NCBI GenBank assembly: GCA_009842675.1
Contig: VYEX01000008.1
Location: forward strand, 25,609 to 89,608
Direction: 5' to 3'
DNA length: 64,000 nucleotides
Source of the DNA: Acidimicrobiia bacterium
GTDB taxonomy: Bacteria > Actinomycetota > Acidimicrobiia > Acidimicrobiales > Bin134
In this document: one piece after another, positions 54,697-63,362 of the stretch
How the letters are laid out: each line of letters starts with the position of its first letter
How positions within the stretch are numbered: the stretch's first letter is position 1
Program-made: the position numbers and the translations under genes
Notes under the pieces: model-generated
Told to the model about the DNA's origin: nothing
The model's database searches: none
The model's input: only the letters and a program-made list of their open reading frames with translations

Positions 54697-55428
54697 TTAC
54701 CTCAGTGCGATCTCAGCGATAGCCCCGACGGTGGCCGCCACATGGGCTCGCTGGCTGGCGTCGATGGTCTCATAGACCTCGTTCATCCGGGCCGAGGTGA
54801 TTTCTTCGGCCTGACGGTGCACGGCCTTGAGGGACTCGGGGTCGGAAAACGGCTCACTCCAGCCAAACATCTGGGCCTGCTGGGGTCCGGACTGGGCAAC
54901 GACGGCGTCCACCGGGGCCATTCCCACCGCGCTCAGCGCATGCACGTGGAACCCGAATCGCAGCTCTCGCAGGATTTGGAGAGCCAAAGCGGTGGCTGCC
55001 GCCGGATCATCGGGTACTGGCATGGCCCGCCATCCGGCGTACAGCGCCTGGCTCATCGGCACCGCGGCGTCGAACACGGTGCGGGTGGCGGCGGCGAAGT
55101 CATCCAGTCCGTCGAGGTGAGCGAAGGTGTCGGCGGCCCACCGGCCCAGGCCGACGGCGAAGGCCGCCGCGGCATCAGGCGGCGACCCTTGCTCTTTGGT
55201 CTGGTTCCAGCCCATCTCCACAACGGCCGGGCTGAACAGGGCGAACGCCGAGACCACCACGTCGGAGTCCACGTCCCCCAACACGCCACCGCGGGCCCCC
55301 ACATAGCCCGGCAGACCGGTGAATCCATGTTCGGCCATGGTTTCCCGGACAACATCGGCAAAGAAATAGCTGCGCCCAAGGGCGCCAACGGGGGTAGCAG
55401 TGGCCGCGGCCACTTCCTCTGGAGTCAT
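54697..55428 (-). CDS. SCO6745 family (SalK-like) helical protein
   Basis: A 243-residue, largely helical, Ala-rich protein. The stretch GYVGARGGVLGDVDSDVVVSAFALFSPAVVEMGW is the hallmark I associate with the SCO6745 family; LRELRFGFHVHALSAVGMAPVDAVVAQ in the second half matches too. No enzymatic activity is established for the family. I chose ATG 55428, preceded by AAAGGTG, over the in-frame GTG at 55437. It lies downstream of the CoA-transferase gene with a 52-base gap and may be cotranscribed with it. Confidence 0.72.
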   Translation of the reverse strand: MTPEEVAAATATPVGALGRSYFFADVVRETMAEHGFTGLPGYVGARGGVLGDVDSDVVVSAFALFSPAVVEMGWNQTKEQGSPPDAAAAFAVGLGRWAADTFAHLDGLDDFAAATRTVFDAAVPMSQALYAGWRAMPVPDDPAAATALALQILRELRFGFHVHALSAVGMAPVDAVVAQSGPQQAQMFGWSEPFSDPESLKAVHRQAEEITSARMNEVYETIDASQRAHVAATVGAIAEIALR

Positions 55429-55480
55429 CGTTTGCACCTTTCCGCGCCGGGCGCGCCTTGAGGGGGTGGGCGAAGGATAG

Positions 55481-56686
55481 TCAGATCAGGCCGTCGGCTT
55501 GGGCTTGGGACAGGCGGTCGTGGTCCCAGCCGAGCAGCTCGGCGTAGACCTCGGCGTTGTGGGCGCCGATGGGGGGGCCGGGGTGGTTGATGGTGCCGGG
55601 GGTCTCGCTCAGGAATGGCGCGGGGGTGACCATTGGCACCGACCCCAGCACGTCGTGGTCCACCAAGGAGACGCTGTTGCGGGCCTGGACTTGAGCGTCG
55701 GCTAGCAGGCCGGGCAGGTCGTGGACTGGGGCCACCGGGATGCGGGCTTCGACGAAGACGGCGACGGCCTCCTCTAGCGAGCGCTGGGCAATCCAGTCGG
55801 CCACCATGGTGTCGAGCTCGTCGTTGTGGGCCAGACGGTCGGCCATGCGGGCGAATTTGGCCTGGTCTTCGGGGCCGTCTCGCCCGGTCAGGGACAGGAT
55901 GCGCTCCACCTGGCGGTCGGTGGTGCCCGAGAGGCACAGATAGCGATTGTCGGCGGTGCGGTAGATGTTGCGGGGAACGCCGGTCTCAAGGCGGGAACCG
56001 AACCTCATCGGCGGGGGATCGTCGCCGTCGGGATCCCAGGCGGCCAGGGTGCTGCCCATAAGGGTCAAAATGGGCTCGTACATCGACACGTCCACGTGCT
56101 GGCCGCCGAGGCCGTTCACATCCCGGCCGTAGCAGGCCACCAGGGCGCCGATGAGGCCGAATATCCCGGTGAGGGTGTCGCCTAACGGAATGGATGTGAG
56201 CATGGGCGGCCCGTCGGCCTCCCCGGTCATATGGGTGAGGCCGGCGAAGGCCTCGGCCATGGTGCCCGCCCCGGGGCGGTCGGCCAGCGGGCCGGAATGC
56301 CCGTAGGGACTGACCGACACCATGACCAGGTTGGGGTTGATGGCCCGAAGCTGCTCCCAAGTGCAGTCCCAGCGCCCCAGCATGGTGGGGGAGTAGTTGT
56401 GGACTAGTACGTGGACCTCAGCCACCAGCTGGCGGAGGATGTCTCGTCCCTCGGGCTGGTTCAGATCGCAGGTGATGACCCGCTTGTTGCGCGACACCAT
56501 GGCCCACACCAGCGACTCCCCGTTTCGGCTGGCCCCGATGCGGCGCAGGGCTTCGCCCGATGGCGGTTCGATCTTGACGATGTCGGCGCCAAAGTCACCC
56601 AGGAAGGTGGCCACTTGGGGAGCGGCGAGAAATGACGAGATGTCCAGTACCCGGAGTCCGTCGAGAGCGCCGCTTGGTTGGCTCAT
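55481..56686 (-). CDS. Class III CoA-transferase (CaiB/BaiF family)
   Basis: A 401-residue enzyme that moves CoA between carboxylic acids. It begins with GLRVLDISSFLAAPQVATFLGDFGADIVKIEPPSGEALRR, the family opening, and has ITCDLNQPEGRDIL, PNLVMVSVSPYGHSGPLADRPG and GGQHVDVSMYEPILTLM, where the catalytic Asp lies in the VDVSMYE block. The substrate is unknown; family members act on carnitine, formate/oxalate, bile acids and branched acids. Its start overlaps the stop of the upstream 2-hydroxyacid dehydrogenase gene by 4 bases, so the two likely work in one pathway. Confidence 0.92.
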   Translation of the reverse strand: MSQPSGALDGLRVLDISSFLAAPQVATFLGDFGADIVKIEPPSGEALRRIGASRNGESLVWAMVSRNKRVITCDLNQPEGRDILRQLVAEVHVLVHNYSPTMLGRWDCTWEQLRAINPNLVMVSVSPYGHSGPLADRPGAGTMAEAFAGLTHMTGEADGPPMLTSIPLGDTLTGIFGLIGALVACYGRDVNGLGGQHVDVSMYEPILTLMGSTLAAWDPDGDDPPPMRFGSRLETGVPRNIYRTADNRYLCLSGTTDRQVERILSLTGRDGPEDQAKFARMADRLAHNDELDTMVADWIAQRSLEEAVAVFVEARIPVAPVHDLPGLLADAQVQARNSVSLVDHDVLGSVPMVTPAPFLSETPGTINHPGPPIGAHNAEVYAELLGWDHDRLSQAQADGLI

Positions 56687-57720
56687 TGCTGGCCCAGGGC
56701 GAAGGGAAGGTCGGTGGTGAGGAGCTCCATCGAAGTCACCTCGTTGGCAAGGGGATCGCCGGCCAGGAGACGGCGAAGGTTGTCGCAGAACAGCTCAGCA
56801 CCCCGCTCCCATCGCCCGATGCCACCGCCGGAAGAGTGAGGGGTGAGCACCACTTTGGGGTGAGTCCAATACGGATGGTCGCGCTCCAGGGGCTCAGTGT
56901 TGAACACATCCAAGACCGCGGCGGCCAGGCGATCGCCATCCAAGGCCCGCAACAGGGCCTCGTCGTCGATCAGCTTGCCCCGGGCCACATTCACCAGCAC
57001 CGCTCCTGGCTTCAACCCCGACAGGAATGCATCGTCAACCAGATTCTCGGTCTCAGGGGTGGCGGGCGCGGCCAGCACTACCACGTCGGCCACCGGTAAG
57101 GCGCCGGGCAAATCGGCAGGGGCGATCATGGAGTCAACCGGCTCGTCGCCGGTGGGGTGGCGGCGCACACCGGTCACGTGGGCCTCGAAGGCCCGGGCCC
57201 GGTGGGCCGTCTCTGCACCGATGGCCCCCAGCCCGACTATCAGCCATCGGGATCGCCAAACCTCTCGGAAGTTGTGGTGCTTCCACCGGCCATCGGTTTG
57301 AGCCGCTCGCCAGCGTTCGGCGTCTTGGAACACGTCGAGTACCGCCCGCAGCACGTACTCGGCGATGGGGATGGCGGTGAGGTGGGCATTGCAGATCCGG
57401 GCCCCCCGTTCCATCAACCGCTGGTACCCGTCCAGGTCCACCCCGGCGGCGGCCGACTGAAGCCAGCGGAATTCGGGGGATTGCTCCGCTATCTCGAAGA
57501 ATCGTTCCACTAGTCCGCCGAAGAACACATCACTCGACAGCCACCCCACCTCGGGATTGGCATCGGCCGGGCCATCGAGTTGGCCGTCGTCAGCCAAACG
57601 CAGCCACTGGAGGCCGTAGCCCTCTTGGTCGAGCGCATCGAAATGGGACCGGTGCTGCCCGTAGGCTTTCTCGGTCACCAGTGCGAACACATCGTGGATG
57701 CTATGGGATTGACGGGCCAT
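56683..57720 (-). CDS. D-isomer specific 2-hydroxyacid dehydrogenase
   Basis: A 345-residue NAD(P)-dependent enzyme interconverting a 2-hydroxyacid and a 2-oxoacid. The Rossmann loop is VGLGAIGAETA; catalytic residues are Arg in VNVARGKLIDD, Glu about 25 residues later (FNTEPLERDHP) and His in LTPHSSGG. The N-terminal part is less typical. ATG 57720 (MARQSHS) is chosen; an in-frame GTG at 57741 lies inside a strong inverted repeat that would fold the leader. Coupled to the CoA-transferase downstream. The substrate is not predictable; the pairing would fit a 2-hydroxyacyl-CoA route. Confidence 0.88.
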   Translation of the reverse strand: MARQSHSIHDVFALVTEKAYGQHRSHFDALDQEGYGLQWLRLADDGQLDGPADANPEVGWLSSDVFFGGLVERFFEIAEQSPEFRWLQSAAAGVDLDGYQRLMERGARICNAHLTAIPIAEYVLRAVLDVFQDAERWRAAQTDGRWKHHNFREVWRSRWLIVGLGAIGAETAHRARAFEAHVTGVRRHPTGDEPVDSMIAPADLPGALPVADVVVLAAPATPETENLVDDAFLSGLKPGAVLVNVARGKLIDDEALLRALDGDRLAAAVLDVFNTEPLERDHPYWTHPKVVLTPHSSGGGIGRWERGAELFCDNLRRLLAGDPLANEVTSMELLTTDLPFALGQQ

Positions 57721-57725
57721 CCTTA

Positions 57726-57795
57726 GGCCGGGGAGCTCCACCCTCCCCGGCCGAAAGGGCTAGTCCCGCAACCTAGCGGGACACCTGCTAGCAGG
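57726..57795. promoter_or_regulatory. Cluster of three perfect inverted repeats between the dehydrogenase and ccmA
   Basis: Three hairpin-forming sequences stand in a row. GGCCGGGGAG/CTCCCCGGCC (57726-57752) has 10-base arms and a 7-base loop. GTCCCGC/GCGGGAC (57763-57782) has 7-base arms and a 6-base loop. CCTGCTAGCAGG (57784-57795) is a 12-base palindrome. The first starts 6 bases from the dehydrogenase ATG. The remaining gap to ccmA (57796-57903) is AT-richer and may hold the ccm promoter; TAGCCT at 57888-57893 is a possible -10. Function could be attenuation, operator sites or terminators for leftward or rightward read-through. Confidence 0.5.
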
Positions 57796-57903
57796 CAAGC
57801 AATTTTCTGACGCAATTGTTGTTTCTTTCGCTACCCGGCGAATTTCTGCCAAGACTGCTTGGTTTCTGCCCTTTGAGAGCACCCCTGTAGCCTGAATGGA
57901 GTT

Positions 57904-58611
57904 GTGGAATCTGCTGTCCGGCTCCGGTCCGCTGTGACGTTATTGGGGCGGTTTCCCGCCTTGGCCGGAGTTGATCTCGACATCTCGCCGGGGGAGATCG
58001 TTCTGCTTAAGGGGCCGAACGGTGCGGGCAAGACCACCCTGTTGCGGCTGTGCGCCGGATTGTGCTCGCTGGCCTCGGGCCAAGGGTGGGTGCTGGGCCA
58101 CAGTCTCAATGAAGAGCGCCGTATGGTGCGTCGTCGGGTGGCGCTGTTGGGCCATCGGACCGGGCTGTACGACGATCTCACCGTAGCCGAGAACGTGGGT
58201 TTCTGGGCCCGAGCAGCCGGGGCCAGCCGTCAAGATGTCGACGAGGCGCTGGAGCGGCTCTCGCTCACCGGACGACTGCCCGACACCCGAGTGGGCCGGC
58301 TCTCGGCCGGGCAGCGCCGGCGGGCCTCCATAGCCTCGCTGGTAGTGCGCCGGCCCGAGCTGTGGCTATTGGACGAGCCCCACGCCGGGCTGGACCAGCA
58401 GTCTCGCGACACCGTGGACGCGCTGGTGCGGGGCGCGGCGGCAGCGGGAGCCACGGTGGTGTTGGCCTCTCACGAATTGGAGCGGATTCAGGTGCTGGAG
58501 CCCCGGGTGGTGAGTGTGGTGGGCGGGATGGTGCGTACCGGGGATGAGCCGGCTGGTCCGCAGAGCCCGAACACCCCGTCTGATGCGGAGGATGACCGCC
58601 GTGTTTCGTGA
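57904..58611 (+). CDS. ccmA: Heme exporter ATP-binding protein CcmA
   Basis: A 235-residue ABC ATPase, part of the CcmABCD complex that frees heme-loaded CcmE in System I cytochrome c maturation. Walker A is GPNGAGKTTLLRL, signature LSAGQRRRASIASL, Walker B LWLLDEPHAGLD, H-loop VVLASHE. GTG start at 57904. The small size and position directly before ccmB identify it as CcmA rather than a general ABC ATPase. It heads a seven-to-nine gene operon with nearly every gene overlapping the next. Confidence 0.92.
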   Translation: MESAVRLRSAVTLLGRFPALAGVDLDISPGEIVLLKGPNGAGKTTLLRLCAGLCSLASGQGWVLGHSLNEERRMVRRRVALLGHRTGLYDDLTVAENVGFWARAAGASRQDVDEALERLSLTGRLPDTRVGRLSAGQRRRASIASLVVRRPELWLLDEPHAGLDQQSRDTVDALVRGAAAAGATVVLASHELERIQVLEPRVVSVVGGMVRTGDEPAGPQSPNTPSDAEDDRRVS

Positions 58612-59269
58612 CGCGTGGCTCATCGCGGGCAAGGACCTGCGAATCGAGATGCGCTCTCGGGTGGGGCTCAACCAGATCGTGCCGTTTGCCGTGACGGTTC
58701 TGGTGCTGTTCGCCTTCGCGCTCGACACCGATCAGGAGGCCCTGCGCACCTATGCCCCCGGGTTGTTCTGGGTGACGGTGCTGTTGGTTTCGCTCTTGGC
58801 CATCGGCCGCTCCTTCGCGGTGGACTTGGCCGACGGGGCGGCCGACCGGCTGCTGCTGTCGGGTATCGATCCCATCGCGGTCTTCGGGGGTAAGGCCGCA
58901 GCGATCGCCATCCAGCTGGTGGTGCTAGAGGTGCTGTTGGGAGCGGGGGTGGTGCTGCTATTCGACGTGACCGTGCACCGGTATGGCCTGCTGGTATGCG
59001 CCGGGCTGGCCGCGGCCGCGGGAGTGGCCACCGCCGGTACCCTCTACGGGGCGCTGGTTGCCGGTCTCGGGGTGCGGGAAACCCTGCTGCCGGTGCTGTT
59101 GTTGCCGGTGGTGGCCCCGGTGCTCATCGGTGCCACCCGGGCATTTCAAGACGCGTTCGGCGTGGCCGGCGCCGAAGGTTGGGCCTGGTTGGGCCTTTTG
59201 GCCGGTTTCGCCGCAATCTATGGAGTATTCGGAGCCTTGAGCTACGGGGCTCTCTTGGAGGAAGCGTGA
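58601..59269 (+). CDS. ccmB: Heme exporter membrane protein CcmB
   Basis: A 222-residue protein with six hydrophobic helices. It opens DAWLIAGKDLRIEMRSRVGLNQIVPFA, the usual CcmB N terminus, and includes LADGAADRLLLSGIDPIAVFGGKAAA and LPVVAPVLIGATRAF, all conserved in CcmB. I chose GTG 58601, which has GGAGG at the right distance and overlaps the ccmA stop region; ATG 58592 and 58583 are in frame. Partner of CcmA. Confidence 0.9.
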   Translation: MFRDAWLIAGKDLRIEMRSRVGLNQIVPFAVTVLVLFAFALDTDQEALRTYAPGLFWVTVLLVSLLAIGRSFAVDLADGAADRLLLSGIDPIAVFGGKAAAIAIQLVVLEVLLGAGVVLLFDVTVHRYGLLVCAGLAAAAGVATAGTLYGALVAGLGVRETLLPVLLLPVVAPVLIGATRAFQDAFGVAGAEGWAWLGLLAGFAAIYGVFGALSYGALLEEA

Positions 59270-60078
59270 GCACAGCCACCACGTCGTCACCGGCTAACAG
59301 AGCAGCCGTCCCGGCGACAACTTCGTCGCGGGCGACCAGGGTTCTGGGCTGGCTGACGCTCGCCGGATTCGCAGTGCTGGTGGCGCTGGCCTTCGCCTGG
59401 GTGCCCGAGGACACCCGCATCACCGAACAGGGCGACGTAGTGGGTCAGTTCGACGCGGTGCGCCTGATGTTCGTGCATGTGCCGTCGGCCATCTTGGCCT
59501 ACACCGGGTTCGGGCTGACTTTCCTGGCCAGCCTGGCCTATCTGCGGTGGCGCACCGACTGGTGGGACATGATGGCCCACTCCTCGGCCGAGATCGGGGT
59601 GGTGTTCGGGGTGCTGACCCTGGTGACCGGCTCTATTTGGGGCCGTCCCACCTGGCAGACCTGGTGGGAGTGGGGAGACGTCCGCCTGGTGACCACCCTG
59701 GTGATGGTGTTGGTGTTCATCGGCTATCTGGCCGTGCGGCGAATTCCCGCCGACGCCGCGGTCAAGGCCCGCCGATCGGCGGTGATCGCCCTGGTGGGGG
59801 CGGTGAACATCGTGATCGTGAACCGGTCGGTGGACTGGTGGGAGAACCGCACCCTGCACCAGCAGTCCACGCTTTTGGCCCGCAAGATCAGAGACGAGAC
59901 GCTGTTCACCCTGTCGTTCTCGTTTGCGGTGGGCATGGTGCTTTTCGCCTGGCTGCTGCTGCACCGCTTCCGCACGGCCTACCTGGAGAGTCAGATCGAA
60001 GAGCTAGAAGTGCAGGAAGCCCTGGCGGAGCGGCGGGCTGAAGCCAGCGGGGCTGACCACGAAGGAGAGCAGCCATGA
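59266..60078 (+). CDS. ccmC: Heme handling protein CcmC
   Basis: A 270-residue membrane protein starting at GTG 59266 (GTGA overlap with ccmB; GGAGGAAGC upstream). It contains the tryptophan-rich heme-binding WWD-type motif WGRPTWQTWWEWGDVRLV flanked by helices, and external histidines in MFVHVPSAI and the NRTLHQQS loop, the usual heme ligands. CcmC delivers heme to CcmE. A charged C-terminal coiled tail (residues about 240-270) is longer than in E. coli CcmC. Confidence 0.93.
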   Translation: MSTATTSSPANRAAVPATTSSRATRVLGWLTLAGFAVLVALAFAWVPEDTRITEQGDVVGQFDAVRLMFVHVPSAILAYTGFGLTFLASLAYLRWRTDWWDMMAHSSAEIGVVFGVLTLVTGSIWGRPTWQTWWEWGDVRLVTTLVMVLVFIGYLAVRRIPADAAVKARRSAVIALVGAVNIVIVNRSVDWWENRTLHQQSTLLARKIRDETLFTLSFSFAVGMVLFAWLLLHRFRTAYLESQIEELEVQEALAERRAEASGADHEGEQP

Positions 60079-60221
60079 CCCACGTTGGCTACCTCATAGC
60101 CGGCTGGAGCATTTCGGTGGGCGCGGTGCTGGCCTACGCCGGATGGGTGCTATTGCGAGGCCGGTCATTGAGCCGGCGGGTGCCAGAGGGCCGTCGTCGC
60201 TGGATGATGCCCGATGACTGA
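60075..60221 (+). CDS. ccmD: CcmD-like small membrane protein
   Basis: A 48-residue gene between ccmC and ccmE. Its ATG overlaps the ccmC stop (ATGA), and its stop lies within the start of ccmE (8-base overlap). The product MTHVGYLIAGWSISVGAVL... has one membrane helix (about 5-28) followed by a basic tail (RGRSLSRRVPEGRRRW). This is the size, topology and operon position of CcmD, which stabilises the CcmABC-CcmE complex. Sequence identity among CcmD proteins is low, so the call rests mostly on context. Confidence 0.75.
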   Translation: MTHVGYLIAGWSISVGAVLAYAGWVLLRGRSLSRRVPEGRRRWMMPDD

Positions 60222-60768
60222 CACCCCCACCGAAGAAGCCGTCGACCCGGGCGAGCCCATGGACCTCAGCCCCCGGCCGGGCCGTCCTGCCCGTCGGGGC
60301 ATCCGCCGGTGGGGACCGATTCTGGTGGTGGCCTTGGTGGCTGTGGTGATCGTCATCGTGCTATGGCGGGTGCTGGCCGACGCCACCCTGGTGTTCCGCG
60401 AGGTGGACGACGCGGTGGAGCGCCGGGAGGAGCTGGGCGACGACCGGTTCCGGATGATCGGCTCGCCGGTGAGCGGGACGCCGCAGAACATCACATTGGA
60501 CGACGGCCGCCCCGCGGTGGCCTTTTCGGTGACCCTCGACGGGGTGGTGGCCGACGTGGTCCACACCGGCGGGGTGTCAGACCAGTTTCAACCTGAGGTG
60601 CCGGTGGTGATCGACGGCCATTGGGTAATGAGCAGCAACTATGCCCGGGCGGCCGACGACGGCTGGTACTTCGCCAGCGACCGGATGCTGGTCAAGCACG
60701 ACAACGACTACCGGGTGGAGAACCAAGACCGCATCGACGACGCCGAAGAGCGCGGGCAGTACGAGTGA
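60214..60768 (+). CDS. ccmE: Periplasmic heme chaperone CcmE
   Basis: A 184-residue protein with one N-terminal helix (about 33-53) and an OB-fold domain. The heme-attaching histidine is in DRMLVKHDNDY, with the Tyr that follows it, matching the E. coli His130 region. Other matches: FRMIGSPVSGTPQNITLDDG and VVADVVHTGGVSDQFQP. So this is the histidine-type CcmE and not the cysteine-type known from some other lineages. It overlaps ccmD by 8 bases. Confidence 0.93.
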   Translation: MTDTPTEEAVDPGEPMDLSPRPGRPARRGIRRWGPILVVALVAVVIVIVLWRVLADATLVFREVDDAVERREELGDDRFRMIGSPVSGTPQNITLDDGRPAVAFSVTLDGVVADVVHTGGVSDQFQPEVPVVIDGHWVMSSNYARAADDGWYFASDRMLVKHDNDYRVENQDRIDDAEERGQYE

Positions 60769-60805
60769 CTGGCCGCCGCTACCTCGCGAAAGGTGAGCTG
60801 AGGCA

Positions 60806-62782
60806 GTGAACATAACCCTGGGGGTTCTGGGCATCTCGGTGGCGATGGCCTCCTCGGCCATTGGGGTGGTCATGGTGGCCGCCCGCCGGCTCGACCGGGT
60901 GCAGCTTTGCGCCTGGCTGGTTCTGGGCGGGGCTGCCTTGTCGGTGTTCGCCATGGAGCGAGCCCTCATCACCCGGGACTTCTCGGTGTCGTACGTGGCC
61001 GAAAACGGCAGCCACGCCACCCCCGCGTTGTTCAATGTGGCCACCCTGTGGGCCGCCCTGGAGGGCTCCATCCTGCTGTGGGCCCTCATCCTGGCCGGCT
61101 ATCTGGTGCTGGTGGCAGTGAAGTTCCGCCACCGACTGGATGATCCGCTGGTGGGGTGGGCCATGGCGGTGCTGTTCATCGTGTGCCTCTTCTTCTTCGT
61201 GCTGATGTTCAACTGGCCCAACCTGGATCTGGCCCAGCCCTTCCGGAAGGTAGACGTGCCGCCGGGCTACAACGGCCCCGGCCCCAATCCGCTGTTGCAG
61301 AACCACTGGCTGATGGCCGTGCATCCGCCGATGCTGTACCTGGGCTATGTGGGGTTCACCGTGCCCTTCGCCTTCGCCGTGGCCGCGCTGGCCACCGGGA
61401 GATTGGGGGAGGGGTGGCTGATCGAGACCCGGCGCTGGACTCTGTTCGCCTGGGGCTTCCTCACCGCGGGGATCATCCTGGGGGCTTGGTGGTCGTGGGA
61501 CGTTCTGGGCTGGGGTGGCTATTGGGGCTGGGATCCGGTGGAGAACGCCTCGCTGCTGCCGTGGCTTACCGGCACTGCCTACTTGCACTCGGTGATGGTG
61601 CAAGAGCGCCGGGGGATGCTGCGGGTGTGGAACCTGTCGCTGGTGTGCGCCACTTTCGCGCTGACCATCCTGGGCACGTTCTTGACCCGCTCAGGGTTGG
61701 TCGACTCGGTCCACGCCTTCTCGGCTGATGCAGTGGGCCCCGCGTTGCTGGTGTTCTTCGCCATCGTGGTTGTGGTCACCGTGGGGCTGATCGCCTGGCG
61801 GGGCGACCGGCTGCGCTCGCCGGGGCAGATCGACTCGGCAATGTCGCGGGAGGCCTCGTTTTTAGCCAACAACCTGCTGTTCGGGGTGTTCGCCTTCGTG
61901 GTGCTGTTGGGCACGGTGTTCCCGCTGATCGTGGAGGCCGTCAATGGCGACCGGATCAGCGTGGGCACTCCGTTCTTCGACCGGATGACCATGCCCGTCG
62001 GGTTGCTGTTGTTGTTCCTGATGGCGGTGGCCCCGGTGCTGCCGTGGCGCAAGACCACCGTCGAGCGGCTATCGGAGCGCCTGATGTGGCCGGGATGGGC
62101 CGCGGCGGCTGGGTTGTTGATCGCCCTGCTGGTGGGGGCGAGAGGGTTGGCCCCGCTGCTGGCCTTTGGCCTGGCCGGGTTCGCAGGGGGAGCGGCGGTG
62201 CGCCAGTTGGTGTTGGCCGCCCGGCGCCAGGGATGGCGAGGTCTGGTGGGCCGGGCAAATGGCGGGATGGTGGTGCACATCGGCGTGGTGGTGGTAGCGG
62301 TGGCGCTGGCCGCGAGCAATAGCTACCTGCACCAGAGCGAGCTGACCGTCGCACCAGGGGAGACGGCCTACGTCAGCGGCCATGAGATCGTCTTCGTGGG
62401 CACCCAGGAGAAGGTGTTCGACAACAAGACCAAAGTGGAGGCTGTGGTGCTGGTAGACGGCTCGGTGGTTCGGCCGGGGGTGAGCCGGTTTGCCAACGGC
62501 GGCATTGTGCGCACGCCCGGAACCAAGTCGTCGCCGGTGCGCGACATCCAAGTGGCGGTGCTGGATCTGCCCGACGGCCCCGGAGGCCCCGCCGGGTTGC
62601 GAGTGACCGTGCAGCCGCTGACCCTGTGGCTGTGGATCGGCGGGGGGATCATGCTGTTGGGCGCGGTGTTCTCGGCCTTCCCTGGCCGCCGCCGCTCGCC
62701 CACCCAACCGGTGTCAGCGCCGGTGCCGGGAGTTCCCCTGCGAGGCGGCTCCCTTCGAGACGACGGAGTGCCGGTTGGTTGA
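60806..62782 (+). CDS. ccmF: Cytochrome c heme lyase subunit CcmF
   Basis: A 658-residue protein with about 14-15 membrane helices that joins heme to apocytochrome c. It has the WWD-type heme motif WSWDVLGWGGYWGWDPVENASLLPW and conserved loop residues AVHPPMLYLGYVGF and TFLTRSGLVDSVHAF. GTG start at 60806, after a 37-base gap that is the largest within the operon. A C-terminal external domain (about 515-620) fits CcmF. The stop overlaps ccmG by 8 bases. Confidence 0.95.
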   Translation: MNITLGVLGISVAMASSAIGVVMVAARRLDRVQLCAWLVLGGAALSVFAMERALITRDFSVSYVAENGSHATPALFNVATLWAALEGSILLWALILAGYLVLVAVKFRHRLDDPLVGWAMAVLFIVCLFFFVLMFNWPNLDLAQPFRKVDVPPGYNGPGPNPLLQNHWLMAVHPPMLYLGYVGFTVPFAFAVAALATGRLGEGWLIETRRWTLFAWGFLTAGIILGAWWSWDVLGWGGYWGWDPVENASLLPWLTGTAYLHSVMVQERRGMLRVWNLSLVCATFALTILGTFLTRSGLVDSVHAFSADAVGPALLVFFAIVVVVTVGLIAWRGDRLRSPGQIDSAMSREASFLANNLLFGVFAFVVLLGTVFPLIVEAVNGDRISVGTPFFDRMTMPVGLLLLFLMAVAPVLPWRKTTVERLSERLMWPGWAAAAGLLIALLVGARGLAPLLAFGLAGFAGGAAVRQLVLAARRQGWRGLVGRANGGMVVHIGVVVVAVALAASNSYLHQSELTVAPGETAYVSGHEIVFVGTQEKVFDNKTKVEAVVLVDGSVVRPGVSRFANGGIVRTPGTKSSPVRDIQVAVLDLPDGPGGPAGLRVTVQPLTLWLWIGGGIMLLGAVFSAFPGRRRSPTQPVSAPVPGVPLRGGSLRDDGVPVG

Positions 62783-63362
62783 GCAGACGCCGCCCGCCGA
62801 TCAGCCGGTCGATTCCGACCAGCCAGACCAGCCGCCGCGGCTGCGGACGGTTCGTTGGGTGGTGCTGGTCGTCGGCCTGCTTGCTGTGGCTCTAGTTGTG
62901 GTGTTCGCGGTGTCTGAGCGCGACCGGAGGGGGCCGCCGGTGCCCGACTTCGCCCCCGAGTTCGCCGGAGAGACCCTGGATGGCGCCAGCTTCGACATGG
63001 CCGCACAGCGAGGCCGATGGGTGGTGGTGAACTTCTTCTCCACTTGGTGCGTGCAGTGCGTGGTGGAGCATCCCGAGCTGGTGGCCTTCCACGACCGCTA
63101 CCGCGGCGATCCCAACATCCGGTTGGTGAGCGTGGTCTTCCAAGACGAGGTGGATGTCATCGCCCAGTTCTTTGCCGAGCGGGGCGGCGACTGGCCGGTT
63201 GTGATCACCAACACCGGCCGGATTTCCATCGATTTCGGGGTGACCGCGGTGCCAGAGACCTATTTGGTGGATCCCTTTGGACGGGTGGTGGCCAAATTCA
63301 CCGGCGGCGTCACCCTGGCCGGACTCGAGAACCAGTTGGTGCGGGCGGGAGCGGGCACATGA
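62775..63362 (+). CDS. ccmG: Thioredoxin-like CcmG/DsbE protein
   Basis: A 195-residue membrane-anchored thioredoxin-fold protein. One helix (about 28-48) is followed by a domain with the redox motif WCVQC and the later cis-proline region TAVPETYLVD. CcmG reduces the CxxCH cysteines of apocytochrome c before heme attachment. TTG start at 62775, unusual but coupled to ccmF by overlap; no better start is in frame. Confidence 0.9.
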   Translation: MVEQTPPADQPVDSDQPDQPPRLRTVRWVVLVVGLLAVALVVVFAVSERDRRGPPVPDFAPEFAGETLDGASFDMAAQRGRWVVVNFFSTWCVQCVVEHPELVAFHDRYRGDPNIRLVSVVFQDEVDVIAQFFAERGGDWPVVITNTGRISIDFGVTAVPETYLVDPFGRVVAKFTGGVTLAGLENQLVRAGAGT

